41,717 nucleotides of DNA from a virus: IMG/VR virus record IMGVR_UViG_3300025122_000042, positions 1-41,717 of that record; one strand, written 5' to 3'. Each line of letters opens with the position of its first letter. The stretch's first letter is position 1. The translations under genes and the position numbers were made by a program. Below, piece by piece: positions 24,806-31,269 of this stretch. The notes beneath the pieces are model-generated. The model had not been told where the DNA came from. It worked only from the letters and a program-made list of their open reading frames with translations, and did no database searches.

Positions 24806-24976
24806 AGGTATTGTATCGTTTTTCTCTAAGAGCAACCGCAGTTCTTTTTTTAGTTGTTCGCTATGAGAAAGTAAAAAATCCAAAGGAAATTCCGTCTTAC
24901 TTTCATTTTCTAATAAGATAGGAGGATAAATACTATCTAGCATTTGACTACTCAAAATAGGTGGGCTGAACATCAT
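24797..24976 (-). CDS. 59-residue hypothetical protein ending in tRNA-Ser
   Basis: A small gene from ATG 24976 to TAA 24797, with a strong GAGGAA site that overlaps the stop of the upstream sulfotransferase. The product starts MMFSPPILSS and ends in a charged helix LLSHSEQLKKELRLLLEK. Its TAA is formed by bases 7-9 of tRNA-Ser. No family recognised. Confidence 0.6.
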   Translation of the reverse strand: MMFSPPILSSQMLDSIYPPILLENESKTEFPLDFLLSHSEQLKKELRLLLEKNDTIPGR

Positions 24977-24979
24977 AAT

Positions 24980-25738
24980 TTATTCCTCAAGCGTTGGTTT
25001 CCTATAGCCTAGATGAACAATGTCATCCATAAACATTTCCTCAACAAAGTCTAATGTTTCTTGGTCGTAATTATCAAGATAAGGTTTTTCATAATTAGTA
25101 ACCATCTTTTGAACTATTGGTATAGTAATACTCTCTTTATTTAATTTTTTACAAACAGAATCAAAATCTCTTTGCATATGATTAAAGTCTATTGTAGCAT
25201 CAGCATACTGAGCATACTCCCAACAGGGAAACATATGCTTAAATCTTTTATAATCAGGTATGACATTTAAACAGAAGGGTTTAAATCCCATGTTTCTAGC
25301 TCCACCCTGTTTAGTTCTTTGACAAAAATAATAATAAGAAACACATCTTTCCCAAGGGTCTCTTATTGAGGTTACTATAAATATATCCTTTGAAAGAATA
25401 TTTCTATTAAAAAGTTCTTCTGTTTTGGAATGCGTCGAAGAACAACACTTAGCAAACCCTGGTTTTTTAGGCCATCCCCAGTTCATATTAGTTTGTTTTA
25501 CAGCAGCCTTTATGGCAGTACCACCTGTCTTAGCAGGATGTAAGAAGAAAGCATCTATAGGCTCTAACTTCTTTACTACTTTTGGTTGTTGTTTCTTACC
25601 AACAGGATTACTTTTGTCAACAGGATTACTTTTGTCAACAGGATTACACTTATCTCTGCACAAAAGATTTGTTTGTTGTTTTTTTGTTGGTCTGCCCCAC
25701 TCGATATAACATTTAGGGCATATATATTGTTTAATCAT
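24980..25738 (-). CDS. Sulfotransferase-like protein with N-terminal zinc ribbon
   Basis: A 252-residue protein. The N-terminus has CPKCYIEW and a further CRDKC, i.e. a short zinc ribbon, followed by a linker of NPVDKS repeats. The catalytic domain begins FFLHPAKTGGTAIKAAV, the PAPS-binding loop of carbohydrate-type sulfotransferases, and later has SIRDPWERCVSYYYF (3'-phosphate loop). It would sulfate a glycan. It lies between two tRNA genes. The linker repeat suggests recent expansion. Confidence 0.75.
   Translation of the reverse strand: MIKQYICPKCYIEWGRPTKKQQTNLLCRDKCNPVDKSNPVDKSNPVGKKQQPKVVKKLEPIDAFFLHPAKTGGTAIKAAVKQTNMNWGWPKKPGFAKCCSSTHSKTEELFNRNILSKDIFIVTSIRDPWERCVSYYYFCQRTKQGGARNMGFKPFCLNVIPDYKRFKHMFPCWEYAQYADATIDFNHMQRDFDSVCKKLNKESITIPIVQKMVTNYEKPYLDNYDQETLDFVEEMFMDDIVHLGYRKPTLEE
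25600..25647. repeat. 18-bp tandem repeat in the sulfotransferase gene
   Basis: About 2.7 copies of an 18-bp unit (caacaggattacttttgt). In frame it encodes NPVDKS repeated in the linker between the zinc ribbon and the enzyme domain. Confidence 0.85.
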
Positions 25739-25740
25739 AG

Positions 25741-25812
25741 AGCCTAATGACAGAGTCGAACTGTCCTCTTAACTATACCAAAGTTAAATAATAGCCGCTA
25801 TACTAATCAGGC
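25741..25812 (-). tRNA. tRNA-Thr(GGU)
   Basis: Acceptor GCCTGAT/ATTAGGC, anticodon stem TAACT/AGTTA with loop TTGGTAT, T arm GACAG/CTGTC. Discriminator T, no CCA. Its first ten bases overlap the end of the membrane-protein gene. Confidence 0.8.
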
Positions 25813-26030
25813 TTACCGTTTTTATATCCTAGTATATTTAAAACTAGGAATACCAGACTTGATAGTATCACTGCGATGCTACCAGACATAAATCCGAATG
25901 CAACGAAGGTTAGGCTGCCAGTAGCAGACACTAACCAACCGTTGCGGGATTTGTATACTATAAGAGCATATCCGATAAGGACCAGTGCTTCAGCAAGCCA
26001 GTCCACCCCATAGTAAGTTAATAAATCCAT
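25803..26030 (-). CDS. Small multi-pass membrane protein, PnuC/SWEET-like in pattern
   Basis: A 75-residue protein with two to three hydrophobic segments (about 12-28, 34-51, 54-70) and short charged loops, ending ILGYKNGKPD. The order of Gly and aromatic residues resembles PnuC or semi-SWEET half transporters, but it is too short for a certain call. A nicotinamide riboside uptake role would fit the NAD-type fusion gene at 19091, which is speculation. Its TAG stop is made of tRNA-Thr bases 8-10. Confidence 0.6.
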   Translation of the reverse strand: MDLLTYYGVDWLAEALVLIGYALIVYKSRNGWLVSATGSLTFVAFGFMSGSIAVILSSLVFLVLNILGYKNGKPD

Positions 26031-26055
26031 AATCTTTACTCTTGAATCAAAAAAG

Positions 26056-26123
26056 CAGCGGCACTTAGAATCGAACTAAGCCTAGGAAGTTCAAAGCCTC
26101 CCGTATACACCAGTATCACCGCT
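26056..26123 (-). tRNA. tRNA-Gln(UUG)
   Basis: Acceptor AGCGGTG/TGCCGCT, anticodon stem GGAGG/CTTCC with loop CTTTGAA, T arm CTTAG/CTAAG with TTCGATT. The D arm is short. No CCA. Confidence 0.8.
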
Positions 26124-26331
26124 ATGTTCCCACCACCAACCCTCAAACTTCGTAAGTCATCTCCATACCGTTTAGAAGCGTCATGTCCTGTGCTGGTCAC
26201 AGTCAAGGAGTCTGTATCGGTTGCTTGCATGGCAACCCTCGACTCAGCCCCTTACCAGAGAGGGCGAACGCAAGAGCTTGTAGGTATAGTTTATTCGCCA
26301 TGCGACACATAACCCATACTATCAAACTCAG
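26124..26331 (-). other. Spacer between tRNA-Gln and tRNA-Ile, no gene called
   Basis: 208 bp without a convincing gene or tRNA. Two open frames pass through it, but both run into flanking tRNAs. A short frame of 35 codons (starting MCRMANKLYLQA) is possible but has no supporting evidence. Confidence 0.4.
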
Positions 26332-26405
26332 TAGACTATCGGAGAATCGAACCCCGCACATCCGCCTTATAAGAGCGGCCTCCCCAACCAGAGGAGCCAT
26401 AGTCC
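26332..26405 (-). tRNA. tRNA-Ile(UAU)
   Basis: Acceptor GGACTAT/ATAGTCT, D stem CTCC/GGAG, anticodon stem CCGCT/GGCGG with loop CTTATAA, T arm CGGGG/CTCCG. It decodes AUA. Confidence 0.88.
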
Positions 26406-26408
26406 ATA

Positions 26409-27062
26409 CTACTTTGTCCAAAAGAACCAATGCTTCTTAGGATACAACAACTTCAACTCTTCCTCAATATTATGTAGAGACCTTAGTGGTTTAAACCTAA
26501 CCTCATCTGCGTTGATTTCAAAATCATAGTCGAGCAGGTTAAAATCTTGTTCAAAAGCCTCATAAACAATACGTTGTGTCTCAGGAGTATACTTCTCCTT
26601 CCACATACGAAAGTTATCTGTCTTAATTGGGTCATTAATCCCAATGCTTCTTAAGAACCACGTTACTTCTGGTCCATACTTCTCAAACTTTGCTATGTAA
26701 TTTACTATACACTTACCCTCATACATAAAGTATTTATGTTGGGGAGTACATAGTGTTGTTAATATATCTTTATGCTCTAAGACAAAATCTTCAAATGAAG
26801 TAAGACAATACTCGTAAGCATGAGACTTAGGTAGCCTCGCGCAGAAGCGATGGAAAGAAGCCAACCTTGAGTAGGGGTTTCTTGCCACCATGAGGGAGGT
26901 GCGGGATACAAACGAATCATATCCACCAACTCTTCCCACAACTTCTTTAAGTGTATCGTGAGCTAATAGTCCATCAGCATATAACATTCCATGCTTCCTG
27001 AGTTTAACTATCAGTGTGCGCCCCCCGGTCTTCATGGGGTGCATCAGTATTACTTCGTCCAT
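26409..27062 (-). CDS. Sulfotransferase-like protein
   Basis: A 217-residue protein starting MDEVILMHPMKTGGRTLIVKL, the PAPS-binding loop pattern of carbohydrate sulfotransferases. SLMVARNPYSRLASFHRF follows at about residue 60, the second PAPS element. The C-terminus is mixed and includes helical segments. The ATG at 27062 has an AAGGA site; the frame extends to 27086 inside tRNA-Gln, which is not coding. With the genes at 23418 and 24980 it forms a trio. Confidence 0.75.
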   Translation of the reverse strand: MDEVILMHPMKTGGRTLIVKLRKHGMLYADGLLAHDTLKEVVGRVGGYDSFVSRTSLMVARNPYSRLASFHRFCARLPKSHAYEYCLTSFEDFVLEHKDILTTLCTPQHKYFMYEGKCIVNYIAKFEKYGPEVTWFLRSIGINDPIKTDNFRMWKEKYTPETQRIVYEAFEQDFNLLDYDFEINADEVRFKPLRSLHNIEEELKLLYPKKHWFFWTK

Positions 27063-27078
27063 AGTTTTTGTCCTTAAG

Positions 27079-27149
27079 CTGGTCATCTAGGATTCGGACC
27101 TAGACTGAGAGATTCAGAGTCTCTAGTGCTACCATTACACTAATGACCA
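27079..27149 (-). tRNA. tRNA-Gln(CUG)
   Basis: Acceptor TGGTCAT/ATGACCA, anticodon stem AGAGA/TCTCT with loop CTCTGAA, T stem CTAGG/CCTAG. The T loop reads TCCGAAT where TTCGAAT is usual. Confidence 0.87.
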
Positions 27150-27249
27150 ATGGAGAGGGTTGCGGGGAATGACCCTTGCACGACGCATACCACAGCCCGC
27201 TTGAGTCTAGCTTCTGCTGACAGCCATTTGTACCGTCCCCTCGTATAAG
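27150..27249 (-). other. Structured spacer between tRNAs, tRNA-sized
   Basis: No open reading frame. On the minus strand GAGGG near the start can pair with CCCTC near the end, enclosing GACGG/CTGTC and GCGGG/CCCGC hairpins. No tRNA T loop or anticodon loop is visible. It could be a decayed tRNA or a small RNA domain. Confidence 0.35.
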
Positions 27250-27320
27250 TACCAGTGAGAGGACTCGAACCTCAGCGTAATGCCTTATGAAAGCACACTC
27301 CCTGACCTTGGGACACTGGT
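27250..27320 (-). tRNA. tRNA-Met(CAU)
   Basis: Acceptor ACCAGTG/CACTGGT, D stem CCC/GGG, anticodon stem GTGCT/GGCAT with loop TTCATAA, T loop TTCGAGT. It could also be a lysidine-modified Ile tRNA. It begins 3 bp after the terminator of the large RNA. Confidence 0.8.
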
Positions 27321-27322
27321 AT

Positions 27323-27353
27323 AAAAAAGAGAACTTTAGCAGTTTATGTTCTC
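27323..27353 (-). terminator. Intrinsic terminator at the end of the large RNA
   Basis: On the minus strand GAGAAC (27353-27348) pairs with GTTCTC (27334-27329) around a 13-nt loop, followed by TTTTTT. It lies directly before tRNA-Met(CAU). Confidence 0.85.
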
Positions 27354-27900
27354 AGTTTGTGACCTCCTCTCGGAGTACTACACGACCTATAACAGCCTTC
27401 GCAAACTTCACCCCTGTTGTTGAGTTCTCACCCACGCAACAGCACGCTGAATTAGCAGTAGAAGTTCTGGATTTAAAACATAGTGGTTGCAGCCACCACA
27501 CCCTTCGTTCGTAACCCTTCAAGACCTGGGAAGTCTGTCTAGCTTACCTCTTTCGAGCAGCATCGTCAGCTTTCGCCAACAACCGTAGGCACTTCCTCCT
27601 ACTGCTATGGTATTTTATTTCCCAGATTCATTTGCTATGAACCGACGACGTACATCAGGAAAACACCCAAAAACTATCGTTCCTTTCAGCAGACATAAGG
27701 GATGGCACCCTCACTCTTACCGTCTAGCTACTGAGAGGTTTCTACCCTGCCACAGGTTTTATCCTCTAGTCTCCATGCTCTATTCTCCCTCATGGAAGAG
27801 GAAGTTTAGAACGACCTTTCATCTATACTGCAAGCAGTCTAGTCACCCGTCATTCCGAAAGGGTAAACTAGTTTTGTGTCCCGATGACAGTGGGACAAGT
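27323..27900 (-). ncRNA. Candidate large structured RNA (~580 nt) in the tRNA cluster
   Basis: A 580-nt stretch with no protein gene in either strand (the longest open frame is a plus-strand shadow). It lies between two tRNA genes and ends in a perfect terminator. Several helices are visible on the minus strand: GTCCC/GGGAC at 27896/27882; CTAGT/ACTAG at 27871/27843 with ACCC/GGGT inside; CTTCCTC/GAGGGAG at 27804/27791; GGAAGT/ACTTCC at 27596/27534 closing two GAAA-capped hairpins (GTTGGC/GCTGAC and CTC/GAG); GTGGT/ACCAC at 27499/27487. Size, position among phage tRNAs and GNRA loops are like the ROOL and GOLLD ornate RNAs, whose sequence consensus could not be tested here. Confidence 0.6.
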
Positions 27901-27980
27901 AGCGGTGTGCAGGAATCGAACCTACTTATACTTAGCTTATGAGGCTGAGCAAGATTAAGGACTGTTGGCTTTCACACCAG
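27901..27980 (-). tRNA. Atypical tRNA-Met-like (CAU)
   Basis: Acceptor CTGGTGT/ACACCGC with a mismatched first pair (C-C), loop CTCATAA and T arm GTAGG/CCTGC with TTCGATT. The stretch between acceptor and anticodon stem is 25 nt against the usual 19, and the D arm is unclear. The open first pair and CTCATAA loop recall initiator tRNAs. Fold uncertain. Confidence 0.6.
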
Positions 27981-28007
27981 TTGTCCAACCAACCTACCAC
28001 CCGCAAG

Positions 28008-28076
28008 AGCTTCTACTCCGAATCGAACGGAGGTTAGCTGTTTACAAGACAGCGACGTACACCAGTAACCAGAAGC
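28008..28076 (-). tRNA. tRNA-Thr(UGU)
   Basis: Acceptor GCTTCTG/TAGAAGC, anticodon stem GCTGT/ACAGC with loop CTTGTAA, T arm CTCCG/CGGAG with TTCGATT. Confidence 0.9.
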
Positions 28077-28087
28077 AAAAGAGAACC

Positions 28088-28459
28088 TTAGTCCTCAAAC
28101 AATTTCATTAAAACTTTAACTTCAGCAGTATTAGCAATCCACCTAAATGTGATTCCTGGCTCAAGTCTAAGCCAAGCCTCCTCACCAGCAGGAATCCTAC
28201 CAAAGTTAACTAGAGAGCCAGCGCTTTCAGGACCATATGTAACATAGTGTGTAGAATCAAGATTTTTCAAGTACAATATGCCTTCTGTAGTAATGTCGCC
28301 AGTAACCATCACTTCTTCAGAAGTACCAACCGCAACGGTTGAACCTTGAACTCCCTGACCAGTCTGAACAATGGTTGACTTAGTGGAAGTGCCAAAAGAC
28401 TCCGAGTGTTCTCCGTTGACCAAAGTGCCATACAGAGTAAGGGTAAATGAACCAGCCAT
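28088..28459 (-). CDS. Small beta-rich virion-type protein
   Basis: A 123-residue protein, almost all beta by composition, with GQGVQGSTVAVGTSEEV and PAGEEAWLRLEPGITFRWIA near the end. This is typical of small phage structural proteins, perhaps a decoration or tail-associated protein. It lies alone inside the tRNA cluster between tRNA-Thr and tRNA-Ser. The GVQG strand is shared with the protein at 13272. Start at 28459 follows GAGAGAT. Confidence 0.55.
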   Translation of the reverse strand: MAGSFTLTLYGTLVNGEHSESFGTSTKSTIVQTGQGVQGSTVAVGTSEEVMVTGDITTEGILYLKNLDSTHYVTYGPESAGSLVNFGRIPAGEEAWLRLEPGITFRWIANTAEVKVLMKLFED

Positions 28460-28491
28460 GTTATCTCTCTATCTAAAGTTTGTTTGTTAAG

Positions 28492-28580
28492 CGGAAGGTG
28501 GGGGAATCGAACCCAATCCCTGCCATTACGACAACTGGTTTTCAAAACCAGCGCAACGAACCAATAGTTGCCTACCTTCC
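28492..28580 (-). tRNA. tRNA-Ser(UGA)
   Basis: Acceptor GGAAGGT/ACCTTCC, anticodon stem CTGGT/ACCAG with loop TTTGAAA, D stem GCAAC/GTTGC, long variable arm, T loop TTCGATT. Confidence 0.9.
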
Positions 28581-28713
28581 AAGCTCGGTAGGACGTAGTC
28601 GGTTTCCAATCCAACCCTTTTCCTACCTAGACACTTCTATAGTCGTGTCCAGTAACTGCATGTGTTGCGCTTATCTTACGTCTGTCGGCAACATGCCACC
28701 GCAATGACGGGAG
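28581..28713 (-). other. Structured spacer between tRNA-Val and tRNA-Ser
   Basis: 133 bp with no gene. Perfect helices can form: GTTGC/GCAAC, GACAC/GTGTC and a 7-bp GGTAGGA/TCCTACC. No anticodon or T loop is seen. It may be a small RNA or processing spacer. Confidence 0.35.
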
Positions 28714-28785
28714 TGGGCAATGAGGGAATCGAACCCCCTGCTGCTGGATGTAAGCCAGCCGTAGTGACCATTATACTAATCGCCC
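28714..28785 (-). tRNA. tRNA-Val(UAC)
   Basis: Acceptor GGGCGAT/ATTGCCC, anticodon stem GCTGG/CCAGC with loop CTTACAT, T loop TTCGATT. It is the first tRNA after the class 2 promoter at 28797. Confidence 0.92.
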
Positions 28786-28796
28786 CATTCGTATCA

Positions 28797-28806
28797 TATT
28801 ATACAC
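28797..28806 (-). promoter_or_regulatory. Class 2 promoter motif for the tRNA cluster
   Basis: The minus strand reads AGTGTATAATA about 18 bp before tRNA-Val. It follows a terminator, so it probably starts the tRNA/large RNA transcript. Confidence 0.65.
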
Positions 28807-28816
28807 TTATTCTCCC

Positions 28817-28848
28817 AAAAAGTATCTAAAATATCCTAAGGGATACTT
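28817..28848 (-). terminator. Terminator after the small gene at 28847
   Basis: On the minus strand AGTATC pairs with GATACT, followed by TTTTTGGG. The hairpin begins at the TAA stop. Confidence 0.65.
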
Positions 28849-29029
28849 AAGACGGTAATGGTGATTCTTTCTCATTCTTTTTCTGGCACATCTTCACACA
28901 CGCATCAAAGCTGGTGTAATATCCCAGGCTCAGCAGTCTGGTGTGGAGATTCAACAGGCGAAAGACTTTTTCCCCAGGGTTAGTTGGGTGACTATCGCTC
29001 AGCTTCATGTCTTGAACTATATATTTCAT
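28847..29029 (-). CDS. Hypothetical small protein
   Basis: A 60-residue frame with helices near NPGEKVFRLLNLHTRLLSLG and a Cys pair (ACVKMC). No clear ribosome site; the internal ATG at 29008 is an alternative. It overlaps the previous gene by 38 bp and ends at a terminator, which supports expression. Confidence 0.45.
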   Translation of the reverse strand: MKYIVQDMKLSDSHPTNPGEKVFRLLNLHTRLLSLGYYTSFDACVKMCQKKNEKESPLPS

Positions 29030-29210
29030 GGTCTAGTGTCAACTCACTTTCTTTGTAGGGTGCGAACGAATCCGGCTCCCCATATCTTTCAATTCTTAGC
29101 CACCAATCATAGAGAGGAATGGTAGCCTTGTATTCACTGGTAATCTCGAAACCTTCAACGTGTCCTTGCCTTAGCTCAGACTTAATATAAACAATATCTC
29201 CAGCCTTCAT
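28992..29210 (-). CDS. Hypothetical small beta-rich protein
   Basis: A 72-residue protein starting MKAGDIVYIKSELRQGHVEG, a barrel-like opening, then Trp- and Tyr-containing strands. The GGAGGT site 5 bp before the ATG is excellent, and the class 1 promoter at 29246 lies just upstream. Function unknown. Confidence 0.7.
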   Translation of the reverse strand: MKAGDIVYIKSELRQGHVEGFEITSEYKATIPLYDWWLRIERYGEPDSFAPYKESELTLDHEIYSSRHEAER

Positions 29211-29245
29211 AGTGACCTCCGTTGTTTCCTGTCTCGTATAAAGCT

Positions 29246-29273
29246 ATTATAGGGGATGGAACCGTTTTGTCAA
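29246..29273 (-). promoter_or_regulatory. Class 1 sigma-70-type promoter
   Basis: TTGACA, 16 bp, TATAAT on the minus strand before the small gene at 29210. An AT-rich patch lies upstream of the -35. Confidence 0.88.
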
Positions 29274-29295
29274 GGGGGACGACGGGTTTTTCTGA

Positions 29296-29475
29296 AAAAA
29301 AAGGAAAGGTAGCGGGTGGTATTTCACTGTCGGCTTCTTAGGGGAGAGGGGCTTGGTTCAGCTTTTGACCTACGCCAGTCTCCCTCCATCATGTTGTTCA
29401 GACACTTACCCCACTTTGAACAAAGCCTCCCACCTATCCTACACACTACCTACGGCTCGGCTCGTCAGCCTCCCC
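29296..29475 (-). ncRNA. Candidate structured RNA (~180 nt) after the RNA-repair operon
   Basis: The stretch has no credible gene and is rich in G and C in minus-strand helices. GGTAG-TGTG near the 5' end can pair with CAC...CTACC near the 3' end. Inside, GGGAG-GCTT pairs with AAGC...CTCCC (29431-29423 with 29354-29342). GTTCA/TGAAC forms an inner hairpin. A U-rich tract (TTTCCTTTTTTTT) follows. This nested order suggests a real folded RNA with its own 3' end. Identity unknown. Confidence 0.5.
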
Positions 29476-29479
29476 GCCC

Positions 29480-30061
29480 TTAACCATAGTTAGTCTCCCT
29501 AGTATGATGGTCAACAGTAATAACATCCAACTCCCTGACCTGAGCAACCACATCCTCAAGCAACAGAGGCTTGAAGTCGTGACAGTCAACACCAACGTCT
29601 AGCTGACGCCCTACTGCTTTGAAGTTACCATGAGAGTGACCATGTAGGTTGATAGACCCACGACCATTCTCATTCCACGCAGCAATAGGATAGTGAAACA
29701 TGCAAACCTTCTTCTTGTTGACACGCTTCTCAACATAGTGGCCTGTTGAAGCAAAGAGCTTCTGATATTCAGGAAACTTATGTTCGATAGCCTCATCATG
29801 GTTGCCATACAGGAGGTGAATTGTACCACAGTTGATACGCTCTCTCAGAGCAGGGATTTCCTTCTTATTTCCGAAGGCGAAGTCACCCAGGTGATAGAGT
29901 ACATCATTCTTACCAACGACAGCGTTGATGTTGTCGATGATAGTATCATTCATTTCTTGCAGGGAAGAAAAGTGTCTGTACCCACCGTCCCATGAGGAGA
30001 TGGCGGGTCCACAGATGTTAGTGTGGTTAAAGTGAGTGTCTGATGTTATGTAAGTCTTCAT
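29480..30061 (-). CDS. Calcineurin-like metallophosphoesterase
   Basis: A 193-residue two-metal phosphoesterase. The motifs are in order: SDTHFNH (D8, H10), GDFAFG (about 59-64), GNHD (about 86-89), MFHYP and HGHSHG. Such enzymes remove phosphate groups. Next to a polynucleotide kinase and in an operon with an RNA ligase, it could clear 2',3'-phosphate ends, as the phosphatase domain of bacterial Pnkp does. The ATG overlaps the kinase stop by 4 bp. Confidence 0.88.
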   Translation of the reverse strand: MKTYITSDTHFNHTNICGPAISSWDGGYRHFSSLQEMNDTIIDNINAVVGKNDVLYHLGDFAFGNKKEIPALRERINCGTIHLLYGNHDEAIEHKFPEYQKLFASTGHYVEKRVNKKKVCMFHYPIAAWNENGRGSINLHGHSHGNFKAVGRQLDVGVDCHDFKPLLLEDVVAQVRELDVITVDHHTRETNYG

Positions 30062-30543
30062 TTATACTTTTCCTTTTGCTTCTCTAGCTTCACAAGTATG
30101 TCAGCCAGCGGTTCGTAGCGAGCCATCATACTCTCATAGGTGTCACGAGGAACCCCATGACTACCCTTCTCAATTAACTTGTCAATATTCCAGGCCCAAT
30201 CAGTATCGGGCTCAACAATCTCTACCTCATAGCCAGCTTCAAGAGCATTAACTATGTAGGACTTCATCTCTTTCCACTGTAGGTTAGTGTTGTCTAGGAT
30301 AACATCTCGACCAGCATTGATTAGCTGACGGACCTTCCATTGTGACCAGCGGTGAGCTGAGCCTAACTTCATCGGGTCAAAATAATAGGTTCCACCTACT
30401 GTAAAGTACTCGTCTGAGCTTACTATTACAGGTCTTTTCTTTTGGTTGGTTGTATAATCCTTTAGTTGTGGACCTTGAAGGGCTTTAGCCCTAGTGCTCT
30501 TACCAGAGCCAGGAAGCCCCCTCATAATACATATCTTAGCCAT
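30058..30543 (-). CDS. Polynucleotide kinase-like P-loop kinase
   Basis: A 161-residue kinase. Walker A is RGLPGSGKST (about 8-17). VSSDEYF and ILDNTNLQWKEM follow, as in T4 Pnk and N4BP2-type kinases, and HGVPRDTYESMMARYEPL lies near the end. It probably puts phosphate on 5'-OH ends of RNA or DNA. There is no phosphatase domain on this chain; the metallophosphoesterase follows with ATGA overlap. Starts with a GGAGAAA site. Confidence 0.85.
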   Translation of the reverse strand: MAKICIMRGLPGSGKSTRAKALQGPQLKDYTTNQKKRPVIVSSDEYFTVGGTYYFDPMKLGSAHRWSQWKVRQLINAGRDVILDNTNLQWKEMKSYIVNALEAGYEVEIVEPDTDWAWNIDKLIEKGSHGVPRDTYESMMARYEPLADILVKLEKQKEKYK

Positions 30544-30552
30544 TGATTTCTC

Positions 30553-31269
30553 CTATCTCTTCGCTGCATCAAGTAATTTTTGTACTTCATCGTCAACAGT
30601 ATCACCCTCTTGACTATACTTAGCCTCAAGGTCAACATCAGTCTTACCATAGACTTCTTCAAAAGCCTCTGCTCTTGCTGTCTCTGCATTTACATGCTCT
30701 TGTAGTGAACCTAGTCCACCCAAGTCTGTCTCACCTAATCCAGACCCCAACTTAGCCATGTCTTGACGCATCTTAGAGCCTACCAACTGAACTTCAAGAA
30801 TCTCCCTGTTAATTTCAGCATCTTCGATTTGGTCCTTACGAACTTCCAACTGCTGCCTAACAGTAGAGATAATATGTTCGTTCGCCTCAATCTGACGAGC
30901 AAATGTCTTAGCTCTTGCCTCGGCACGCTGCTTTTCTTTTACGAACGTCGTTACTGCCTCAGTATTTCCATCACTAGCTGCCTTAACAGACAGGTCTGAG
31001 TATCTCTTAATCTCCCTCTTTGATGCTTCAACTCTTTGCATCAACCCCTTATTGGAGACGATAGCATCTGAAACCTCTTCTTGTGCTTTAATAACGGCGT
31101 CTTTAGCGTCATCAATCTGATGCCCGTGGTCTTTTACTGGGTCAGATAACTTATCGTTGATGGCATTCTTAACATCTCTCATCCTATATTTAAACTTAGG
31201 AAGAAAACTATACAAGACAGCACCAACAAGCAATAAAACTGCAATACTCCAAAAAACAATAATCATCAT
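30553..31269 (-). CDS. PspA/Vipp1-like protein with N-terminal membrane segment
   Basis: A 238-residue protein. Residues 2-24 are hydrophobic (IIVFWSIAVLLLVGAVLYSF). The rest is a long coiled coil typical of PspA/IM30: AKDAVIKAQEEVSDAIVSNKG, KREIKRYSDLSVKAASDGN, then EHIISTVRQQLEVRKDQIEDAE with a flexible tail. PspA proteins form membrane-binding polymers that repair envelope stress. It lies inside the RNA-repair operon and overlaps the gene upstream by 4 bp. The membrane anchor is unusual for the family. Confidence 0.65.
   Translation of the reverse strand: MMIIVFWSIAVLLLVGAVLYSFLPKFKYRMRDVKNAINDKLSDPVKDHGHQIDDAKDAVIKAQEEVSDAIVSNKGLMQRVEASKREIKRYSDLSVKAASDGNTEAVTTFVKEKQRAEARAKTFARQIEANEHIISTVRQQLEVRKDQIEDAEINREILEVQLVGSKMRQDMAKLGSGLGETDLGGLGSLQEHVNAETARAEAFEEVYGKTDVDLEAKYSQEGDTVDDEVQKLLDAAKR

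Noticed and set aside
26203-26430. Minus-strand open frame of 75 codons across tRNA-Ile
   Set aside because: It reads through the tRNA gene and has no ribosome site.
27721-27780. Group I intron R element (GAGACTAGA) in the large RNA
   Set aside because: No P, Q and S partners or interrupted gene were found; the match is short.
27541-27840. RNase P RNA-like words (GAGGAAGT, TAGATGAA) in the large RNA
   Set aside because: They are in the wrong order and lack the P4 core and conserved CR elements.
27607-27942. Plus-strand open frame of 111 codons over the gene-free stretch
   Set aside because: It is the only long plus-strand candidate there, has no ribosome site, runs into a tRNA and has an unnatural composition.
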